Shown piece after piece: positions 1 through 4,472 of a stretch of DNA of 5,649 nt. The notes beneath the pieces are model-generated. The model was given only the letters and a program-made list of their open reading frames with translations. It searched no databases and was not told the origin of the DNA. The stretch's first letter is position 1. Every line of letters begins with the position of its first letter. The stretch is from Rugosibacter sp. (GTDB lineage: Bacteria > Pseudomonadota > Gammaproteobacteria > Burkholderiales > Rhodocyclaceae): positions 1-5,649 of the forward strand of contig JAUSQB010000078.1 in the NCBI GenBank assembly GCA_030652715.1, written 5' to 3'. The translations under genes and the position numbers were made by a program.

Positions 1-824
1 AAATGCAGGGCGCGGGCAACGACTTTGTCGTGCTGGATGCGGTCCGGCAGACATTTGAGTTGACCTCATCGCAAATACGATTCATCGCCGATCGCCATTT
101 CGGTATCGGTTGCGACCAAATTCTGCTGGTTGAAAAAGCCACCCGGCCCGATGTCGATTTTCGTTATCGCATTTTCAATGCGGATGGTGGCGAGGTGGAA
201 CAATGCGGCAACGGCGCGCGCTGTTTTGTGCGCTTTGTGCACGAACAGGGTTTAACCGCCAAACAGCAAATTCGCGTTGAAACCCTGTCGGGCATTATTG
301 CTCCGCAACTCGAAGCCACGGGGGAAGTCACCGTCGATATGGGTCAGCCGCGTTTTTTGCCCGCAGAAATTCCATTTATTAGTGAGAGTGATGCCATCGT
401 GCAAACGCTTGTTGCAGGCGACACATCGGTCGATATCAGTGTCGTCTCGATGGGCAACCCGCATGCGGTACAGGTGGTAGCTGACGTTGATACTGCGCCG
501 GTAGCCGAACTAGGGCCATTGATTGAATCCCACCCGCGCTTTCCAAAGCGAGTGAATGTCGGCTTCATGCAGGTACTGGATGCACACACCGTGCGCTTGC
601 GCGTGCATGAGCGGGGCGCAGGCGAAACCCTGGCCTGCGGCACAGGCGCTTGTGCTGCGGTCGTAGCGGGCATACGCCGCCAACTGCTGGCTTCCCCCGT
701 GCGCGTCATCACGCGGGGGGGCGAACTATCCATCGCCTGGCATGGCAGCGATTCTGTTTTGCTAACCGGCCCGGCGACCACTGTGTTTACTGGTGACATT
801 GACCTACCTGAGGGCTCTAAATAA
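1..824 (+). CDS. dapF: Diaminopimelate epimerase DapF, N-terminus cut by window edge
   Basis: This enzyme interconverts LL- and meso-diaminopimelate in the cytoplasm, the late step that feeds lysine and peptidoglycan synthesis. It is a PLP-independent racemase with two cysteines as acid and base. Both cysteine motifs are visible. Counting from the Met codon at base 3, Cys68 lies in [16 protein letters not shown] (codon at 204-206) and Cys212 lies in [16 protein letters not shown] (codon at 636-638). The two homologous epimerase halves are present (about 1-125 and 130-270), as is the SMGNPHAV motif at 149-156. From that Met the protein is 273 residues, slightly under the usual 275-280. Family members usually read FTKMxGxGNDF here, and the two bases before the ATG (aa) fit the end of a Lys codon, so the true start is probably a few codons upstream. 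The stop TAA (822-824) directly abuts the next ATG, so the two genes are probably coupled. A run of seven G at 715-721 is the only oddity. Confidence 0.97.
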   Translation, partial: MQGAGNDFVVLDAVRQTFELTSSQIRFIADRHFGIGCDQILLVEKATRPDVDFRYRIFNADGGEVEQCGNGARCFVRFVHEQGLTAKQQIRVETLSGIIAPQLEATGEVTVDMGQPRFLPAEIPFISESDAIVQTLVAGDTSVDISVVSMGNPHAVQVVADVDTAPVAELGPLIESHPRFPKRVNVGFMQVLDAHTVRLRVHERGAGETLACGTGACAAVVAGIRRQLLASPVRVITRGGELSIAWHGSDSVLLTGPATTVFTGDIDLPEGSK

Positions 825-1499
825 ATGAATGCCGAAATCAACGCTGAAAAAGTTGCACGCTACTTGCACGACCATCCTGAATTTTTTGACGCGTATACCG
901 ATGTATTAGCACTCATGACCTTGCCCGACCCGCATACCGGGCGCGCCATTTCCATCACCGAAAAACAACTCTTTACGCTGCGCGACAAAGTGCGCACGCT
1001 GGAAGCCAAGCTCGCCGAGCTCATCACCTTTGGCAACGAAAACGATGCCATCTCCAACAAGGTGCATAACCTCGCCGTGGCCTTGATTGCCGCGCAGGAC
1101 GAAGCCACGCTGGTACGCACGATTTATTCTCACTTGGGGGGCGCCTTCTCTGTGCCTCACGTTGCCTTGCGCTTGTGGAATCTGCCTGTGGCGAGCAGCT
1201 TGTCGGATGCCGTGACAGAAACCACCCAGGCCTTTGCTGCCGACTTAAAACGACCACTCTGCGGGCCTGCTTCAGAGCAGGAATCCGTCACCTGGTTTGG
1301 CGAAGCCGCTGCGCATTTGCGATCCATGGCGCAAGTGCCCTTGCGCGATGCGCACGGTGCCTGTTTCGGTCTGCTGGTGATGGCCAGCGAAGAAGCGCAT
1401 CGCTTTTATCCCACGCTGGGTACGCTGTATCTGGAGCGCATTGGCGAGATGGTCTCAGTTGCGCTACAACGCGTCCTGGGTGCCACAGCTTCGGAGTAG
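825..1499 (+). CDS. DUF484 family protein (YigA-like, GAF-like domain)
   Basis: This is a 224-residue soluble protein of the DUF484 family, whose function is not established. The N-terminus has the family signature: VARYLHDHPEFFD (10-22), then a Pro-rich turn (LPDPHTGRAIS), then a long helix with coiled-coil character, EKQLFTLRDKVRTLEAKL at 46-63. A GAF-like fold fits about 85-215. It includes the conserved stretch VPLRDAHGACFGLLVMASEE (171-190) and the RFYP.LGT.YLERIGE motif near 193-207. Such domains often bind small ligands, but no ligand can be read from this sequence. No signal peptide or membrane helix is seen. The ATG follows the dapF stop with zero spacing, and GAGGG at 810-814, inside the dapF end, can serve as ribosome binding site 10 nt upstream. 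The position between dapF and xerC is conserved in gamma- and betaproteobacteria, which suggests cotranscription and perhaps a role linked to chromosome or cell-wall processes. That role is inference only. Confidence 0.93.
   Translation: MNAEINAEKVARYLHDHPEFFDAYTDVLALMTLPDPHTGRAISITEKQLFTLRDKVRTLEAKLAELITFGNENDAISNKVHNLAVALIAAQDEATLVRTIYSHLGGAFSVPHVALRLWNLPVASSLSDAVTETTQAFAADLKRPLCGPASEQESVTWFGEAAAHLRSMAQVPLRDAHGACFGLLVMASEEAHRFYPTLGTLYLERIGEMVSVALQRVLGATASE
1493..1496 (+). promoter_or_regulatory. Probable xerC ribosome binding site
   Basis: GGAG overlaps the last codons of the DUF484 gene and lies 13 nt before ATG 1510. The spacing is long but tolerable, and it supports 1510 over the in-frame TTG at 1441. 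An ATG at 1522 has only a weak purine stretch before it and remains possible. Confidence 0.4.
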
Positions 1500-1509
1500 C
1501 CAACAAATA

Positions 1510-2415
1510 ATGGCGGGCGAAATGCATCCCATCGCTAAACAGTTTTTGTCTGAGCTGGCCATTCAACGGCGCGCCAGCCGACACACACTGGATGCCTATC
1601 GCCGTGATCTTTTTCGCCTTCACCAACTAGCACTTGAAGTGACCCCAAACAGCCCGCCAGACAAACTCACCACCGCACAATTGCGACGCGGCCTGATGCA
1701 GTTGCACGCGCAGAATCTGGCCCCGCGTTCCATTGCGCGCACACTCTCGGCATGGCGCAGTTTTTACACGTGGCTTCTCCGACGCAGTGTGATTTCACAC
1801 AACCCGGCAGAGCCGCTCAAAGCGCCCAAACGACCGCGCACCCTGCCTAAAGCGCTTGGCACAGACCAAATAGCCGCGCTGCTTGATGCCGAACCCAGTG
1901 ACGATCTGGAAGTCCGCGACGCGGCGATGTTCGAGCTTTTTTATTCCTCCGGGCTGCGCCTGGCAGAGCTGGTCAGCCTGGATTGGCCGGGCGGGTTGGA
2001 TCTGACGACAGGCGAAGTCACCGTCACCGGCAAGCGGCAAAAAACCCGCACCATCCCCCTCGGCAGCCAGGCCAAAACAGCGCTGCTCGCCTGGGTAGCT
2101 GTACGCCCAAACTATGCACCGGCTGAACAAACGGCGCTGTTTACCGGCAGAAGCGGCACCCGGTTATCACCCCGTCAGGTCGAAAAACGGCTGGAGCGCT
2201 GGGCGCAGCGGCAAGGACTCGGCATGCAGGTGCACCCGCACATGTTGCGCCATTCGTTTGCCTCGCATGTTTTGCAATCCTCAGGCGACTTGCGCGCCGT
2301 GCAGGATATGCTCGGCCACGCCAGCATCGCCGCCACACAGATTTACACTCATCTCGACTTTCAGCACCTGGCGAAAATCTACGATGCGGCGCATCCTCGC
2401 GCCAAGAAAGCCTGA
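1510..2415 (+). CDS. xerC: Tyrosine recombinase XerC
   Basis: XerC is a site-specific recombinase that works with XerD at the dif site to resolve chromosome dimers at cell division, and that many integrative elements exploit. All six catalytic residues of the tyrosine recombinase family are visible. Numbered from ATG 1510 they are Arg150 (SSGLRLAEL), Lys175 (VTGKRQKTR), His244 and Arg247 (HPHMLRHSFASH), His270 (MLGHASIAATQ) and the nucleophile Tyr279 (QIYTHLD). Each is within a few positions of the E. coli enzyme. The N-terminal SAM-like core-binding domain spans about 5-92 (FLSELAIQRRASRHTLDAY.RDL), and the catalytic domain follows. The length of 301 residues matches the family (about 300). 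The frame is open back to TTG 1441, but that start would overlap the DUF484 gene by 59 nt and add a 23-residue extension with no family match, so 1510 is preferred. XerC rather than XerD is chosen because of the dapF-DUF484 linkage. No yigB-like gene follows; the next gene converges from the other strand. Confidence 0.96.
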   Translation: MAGEMHPIAKQFLSELAIQRRASRHTLDAYRRDLFRLHQLALEVTPNSPPDKLTTAQLRRGLMQLHAQNLAPRSIARTLSAWRSFYTWLLRRSVISHNPAEPLKAPKRPRTLPKALGTDQIAALLDAEPSDDLEVRDAAMFELFYSSGLRLAELVSLDWPGGLDLTTGEVTVTGKRQKTRTIPLGSQAKTALLAWVAVRPNYAPAEQTALFTGRSGTRLSPRQVEKRLERWAQRQGLGMQVHPHMLRHSFASHVLQSSGDLRAVQDMLGHASIAATQIYTHLDFQHLAKIYDAAHPRAKKA

Positions 2416-2419
2416 TATA

Positions 2420-2445
2420 AAAAAGTCGGCGCTGGTAACACGGCG
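2420..2445 (+). repeat. 26-bp intergenic repeat, copy A (after xerC)
   Basis: This stretch matches 4273-4298 in the same orientation at 24 of 26 positions, with a perfect 17-base core AAAAAGTCGGCGCTGGT at its left end. It begins 4 nt after the xerC stop. Bases 2430-2445 can form a small hairpin (CGCTG/CGGCG, one G-U pair) in plus-strand RNA. Both differences from copy B (2437 and 2439) fall in the loop. A 17-base identity by chance within 5.6 kb is very unlikely, so this looks like a short dispersed intergenic element. Confidence 0.7.
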
Positions 2446-2467
2446 TTCATTGGTTCTTAGCGCTTTT
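2421..2467. terminator. Weak candidate bidirectional terminator between xerC and the GST gene
   Basis: GCGCT at 2429-2433 can pair with AGCGC at 2459-2463. Outside it, AAAA (2421-2424) can pair with TTTT (2464-2467) across a 4-nt bulge. Read on the minus strand, the stem is followed by a T-rich tract, as expected for termination of the GST gene. The 25-nt loop and the bulge make it a poor intrinsic terminator, and it overlaps the GST stop codon. The location between convergent genes is the main support. Confidence 0.25.
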
Positions 2468-3161
2468 GATACTGGATTTTTCCAAACAAAATATCACGTG
2501 CTTTATCGTCCGTCAGCGGTTTGCGTAAATCACTCAGCACCGCGACGCCGCGCTTTACCGCAGGCCGTTGTTCGATCTTGTCGAACCACGCTTTGAGTGC
2601 AGGATAATCCGCCCAATCAATGCCCTGGTTTTGCCAGCTGCGCAGCCAGGGAAAAATCGCGATATCCGCAATCGAATATGTGTTACCCGCAATGTACCGA
2701 TGCTGCGAGAGTTGCCGGTTCATCACCCCATACAGCCGCCTGGCCTCGTTGGTGTAGCGATTCACGGCATAGTCAATTTTCTCTGGCGCATAAATGCGGA
2801 AATGATGCGCTTGCCCCAGCATCGGCCCCACGCCGCCCATTTGAAACATGAGCCACTGCAAGACTTCAAATTTCTGGCGATCCGCTTTAGGCAAAAATTT
2901 GTCCGTCTTCGCGGCCAGATACAACAAGATGGCACCCGACTCAAACAAGGCGATGGGCTTGCCATCCGGCCCATCCGAATCAACCAGCGCAGGGATTTTA
3001 TTGTTAGGACTAATCTTCAAAAACTCAGGCTTGAACTGATCCCCCGCACCGATATTGATTGCATGTACCTGCCAGTCTTTGCCGATTTTGTAGCCACACT
3101 CTTCCAGCATGATGTGCACTTTGTGCCCATTAGGGGTTGGCCAAGAATAAACGTCAAACAT
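2457..3161 (-). CDS. YfcG-like (Nu-class) glutathione S-transferase family protein
   Basis: This is a 234-residue cytosolic GST-fold protein. The thioredoxin-like domain spans about 1-86 and the all-helical domain about 92-205. It closely follows E. coli YfcG, a Nu-class member that binds two glutathiones and shows disulfide reductase activity. TPNGHK at 9-14 places Thr9 and Asn11 where YfcG has its key residues. Other matches are QFKPEFLKISPNNKIPALVD with cis-Pro57, the glutathione-binding FESGAILLYLA (73-83), GGVGPMLGQAHHF (109-121) and YSIADIAIFPW (162-172). There is no Cys at the usual CxxC position; Cys22 lies elsewhere. It resembles YghU in places but is far shorter (YghU is about 288 residues) and lacks the long N-terminal arm. 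It is slightly longer than YfcG (215) because of a charged C-terminal tail. It probably acts in thiol redox balance or detoxification; the natural substrate cannot be told. The ATG is supported by GAGGAG 7 nt upstream. It is transcribed alone, convergent with xerC and divergent from the membrane protein gene. Confidence 0.93.
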   Translation of the reverse strand: MFDVYSWPTPNGHKVHIMLEECGYKIGKDWQVHAINIGAGDQFKPEFLKISPNNKIPALVDSDGPDGKPIALFESGAILLYLAAKTDKFLPKADRQKFEVLQWLMFQMGGVGPMLGQAHHFRIYAPEKIDYAVNRYTNEARRLYGVMNRQLSQHRYIAGNTYSIADIAIFPWLRSWQNQGIDWADYPALKAWFDKIEQRPAVKRGVAVLSDLRKPLTDDKARDILFGKIQYQKR

Positions 3162-3168
3162 GCGTATG

Positions 3169-3174
3169 CTCCTC
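3169..3174 (-). promoter_or_regulatory. Shine-Dalgarno of the GST gene
   Basis: GAGGAG on the minus strand with a 7-nt spacer to the ATG at 3161. It is a near-ideal site and fixes the GST start. Confidence 0.85.
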
Positions 3175-3196
3175 AGATCATCATCGTTGTTGTGAA

Positions 3197-3224
3197 ATTA
3201 AAAAATGCAGTACCAATCTGCTAA
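3197..3224 (-). promoter_or_regulatory. Candidate sigma70 promoter for the GST gene
   Basis: On the minus strand, TTAGCA (3224-3219, 4 of 6 to the -35 consensus) is followed after 16 nt by TTTAAT (3202-3197, 5 of 6 to the -10 consensus). Transcription would begin near 3190, giving a leader of about 30 nt that includes the strong ribosome binding site. It was found by eye and not scored against a model. Confidence 0.4.
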
Positions 3225-3334
3225 ACATCTTGCCACAAGCGTATCGACTGTTGCGAAAGTTCATGTCTAAAATTTTTCAATTGTCAGCAATGCCTGATTC
3301 CCCACTTGAGCAAAAGTGCAAACCATGAAACATC

Positions 3335-3373
3335 TGATCGTGCCTTGTGCCAACGCAAGAAAATCCACGATCA
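3335..3373. repeat. 8+8 bp inverted repeat in the divergent promoter region
   Basis: TGATCGTG (3335-3342) and CACGATCA (3366-3373) are perfect reverse complements separated by 23 nt. Inside the spacer, CTTG (3344-3347) can pair with CAAG (3356-3359), so the whole may form an imperfect stem-loop. It lies 81 bp before the DUF2189 start and 173 bp before the GST start on the other strand. It could be a split operator or an RNA structure in a leader; neither can be decided from the sequence. Confidence 0.45.
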
Positions 3374-3442
3374 ATAAAAATCGGTATCATCAAACACGTT
3401 GCGAACTTTGTCGGCAAATACAATGACATTTAAATCAATAAC

Positions 3443-3448
3443 AGGAGG
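3443..3448 (+). promoter_or_regulatory. Shine-Dalgarno of the DUF2189 gene
   Basis: A full consensus AGGAGG lies 5 nt before ATG 3454 and decides that start. It suggests efficient translation. Confidence 0.85.
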
Positions 3449-3453
3449 ACCGT

Positions 3454-4224
3454 ATGACAGAAGCCAACACAACAACCCCAGATCGTCCGCCCTTTCCGAC
3501 CATTCGCACGGTCTCCATCGGGCGGCCATTTCACTGGCTCAAGCTGGCGTGGGCGGATTTAAAATCTTGTCCTGGCGCAAGCCTTTTTTATGGTTTTTGT
3601 TTCGTCGCTGGAGGGGGTCTCATGATCGCCGCCCTCGGTTGGGCACCGGAATACATCGCTGCAGTGACGTCTGGCTTTTTGATTGGCGGCCCGTTCCTCG
3701 CCATCGGACTTTACGAGATCAGTCGGCGTCGCGAGCAACAATTGCCCTGCAATCTCGTTGCAACCATGACCCCATGGAAAAGAAACGCTTCTAACCTGGC
3801 CATCTTCGCGGCCATTTTGTTAGTAATCTTTCTCGTCTGGGCACGCGCCTCGCTGGTTGTTTTTGCTTTGTTCTATTCAGGGCAGCTACCCACCATGGCC
3901 ACCTTCTTGCGCTATGCCGTCTCCACCGATCACATCGGCTTTCTGGTGGCGTATTTTGCTATCGGCGGCATTTTTGCGCTGATTGCTTTTGCGATCAGTG
4001 TCGTTTCCATACCGCTCATGCTGGATCGAGGACATGACGCCATCACCGCCGCCATTGTCAGCGTTCGTGCGCTACTGGCCAATATTCCTGCCATGTTTGT
4101 GTGGACAGCACTCATAGCGCTCTTGGGTGGCCTCGGGCTAGTCACCTTTCTTGTCGGCATCCTAGTTACCGGGCCGCTCCTCGGACACGCGACCTGGCAC
4201 GCCTATCGTGATCTGGTCGAATAA
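3454..4224 (+). CDS. DUF2189 domain-containing integral membrane protein
   Basis: This is a 256-residue inner-membrane protein resembling the DUF2189 family, found mainly in proteobacteria and of unknown function. A soluble Pro- and Thr-rich N-terminus (1-22) leads into the family-like stretch VSIGRPFHWLKLAWADLKSC (20-39), an amphipathic segment before the first membrane helix. Hydrophobic segments are seen at about 43-62, 67-87, 113-140, 161-188 and 212-245. The last is long enough for two spans, giving five or six helices. The best family marker is GFLIGGPFLAIGLYEISRRRE (about 74-94), where a helix ends in a basic, presumably cytoplasmic, loop. No catalytic motif, metal ligand set or transporter signature is evident, and no cleavable signal peptide is seen. 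The start is fixed by the AGGAGG upstream. The gene stands alone: divergent from the GST gene and convergent with the helicase gene. Family assignment is by recalled pattern, and no role is proposed. Confidence 0.85.
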   Translation: MTEANTTTPDRPPFPTIRTVSIGRPFHWLKLAWADLKSCPGASLFYGFCFVAGGGLMIAALGWAPEYIAAVTSGFLIGGPFLAIGLYEISRRREQQLPCNLVATMTPWKRNASNLAIFAAILLVIFLVWARASLVVFALFYSGQLPTMATFLRYAVSTDHIGFLVAYFAIGGIFALIAFAISVVSIPLMLDRGHDAITAAIVSVRALLANIPAMFVWTALIALLGGLGLVTFLVGILVTGPLLGHATWHAYRDLVE

Positions 4225-4272
4225 GCTTGGCTGCCAAATGTTCGCTATTGCAGTGGTTCTGCACGGCTATCC

Positions 4273-4298
4273 AAAAAGTCGGCGCTGGTGAGACGGCG
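4273..4298 (+). repeat. 26-bp intergenic repeat, copy B (after the DUF2189 gene)
   Basis: Same-orientation partner of 2420-2445 (24 of 26 identical; mismatches at 4290 and 4292). It begins 48 nt after the DUF2189 stop. Bases 4283-4298 can form the same five-pair hairpin as copy A, with the changes confined to the loop. As in copy A, an AGCGCTT follows downstream (4325-4331) and can pair with the GCGCT inside the repeat (4282-4286), which suggests that the shared unit may be longer and degenerate on its right side. Confidence 0.7.
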
Positions 4299-4346
4299 AA
4301 TTAATGAGATGAAACCGCCTACACAGCGCTTGCATGCCAAGCCAGA

Positions 4347-4384
4347 AAGCAGATAGCCAACCCCGAAGAATTGGCTATCTGCTT
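4347..4384. repeat. Perfect 14-bp inverted repeat (strong stem-loop)
   Basis: AAGCAGATAGCCAA (4347-4360) and TTGGCTATCTGCTT (4371-4384) are exact reverse complements around a 10-nt loop (4361-4370). This is by far the strongest dyad in the window. On the minus strand the stem runs into a modest T-rich end (GCTTTCT), so it may terminate the helicase transcript. On the plus strand no T-tract follows. A small palindromic mobile element (MITE or REP-like) is an alternative. Confidence 0.8.
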
Positions 4385-4452
4385 GAATACTGGTGGCGTG
4401 CAGTTTACTACCGAACGACTCGCTATTGGAACCAATGAGTAACCCTGCGGGC

Positions 4453-4472
4453 ATCTGCGGTTCGCCGCAGAT
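4453..4472 (-). terminator. Tetraloop hairpin at the helicase stop codon
   Basis: ATCTGCGG (4453-4460) and CCGCAGAT (4465-4472) are perfect complements around a 4-nt loop, TTCG on plus and CGAA on minus. The stem starts at the third base of the helicase TGA stop. With no following T-run on the minus strand it is more likely an mRNA 3'-end stabiliser, or part of a Rho-dependent end, than a classic intrinsic terminator. Confidence 0.45.

Larger units (their letters stand above)
3162..3453. other. Divergent intergenic region between the GST and DUF2189 genes
   Basis: This 292-bp stretch is AT-richer than the flanking genes and must carry the promoters of both divergent genes. The GST side has a plausible promoter (3197-3224). 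On the plus side a TACAAT hexamer at 3419-3424 resembles a -10 box, but no convincing -35 sits at the right distance. An inverted repeat occupies 3335-3373. A short open frame across 3137-3328 has no family features and overlaps the GST start, so it is not called as a gene. Confidence 0.6.
4225..4471. other. Convergent intergenic stretch with repeats and hairpins, no supported gene
   Basis: This 247-bp gap separates the DUF2189 gene from the 3' end of the helicase gene. It holds copy B of the 26-bp repeat, a 14-bp perfect hairpin and an 8-bp tetraloop hairpin at the helicase stop. A 76-codon open frame on the minus strand (4245-4475) runs through all of these. It has no recognised domain and no ribosome binding site, so the stretch is treated as non-coding. 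The density of dyads suits termination of two converging transcripts. Confidence 0.6.

Noticed and set aside
344..841. Minus-strand open frame (165 codons) opposite dapF
   Set aside because: It is a shadow of the dapF coding frame; the translation is rich in Ser, Thr, Ala and Arg with no motif.
1441..1509. Longer XerC start at TTG 1441
   Set aside because: It would overlap the DUF484 gene by 59 nt, adds 23 residues that match nothing in XerC, and makes the protein longer than the family. ATG 1510 gives 301 residues with catalytic positions aligned to E. coli XerC.
2568..3224. Long plus-strand open frame (218 codons) opposite the GST gene
   Set aside because: It is antisense to a clear GST with conserved motifs and a strong ribosome binding site. 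Its own translation has no domain features.
4429..4438. GAACCAATGA, inverted match to TCATTGGTTC at 2447-2456 next to repeat copy A
   Set aside because: It is only 10 bases and in the opposite orientation relative to the 26-bp repeat; it could be chance and does not extend.
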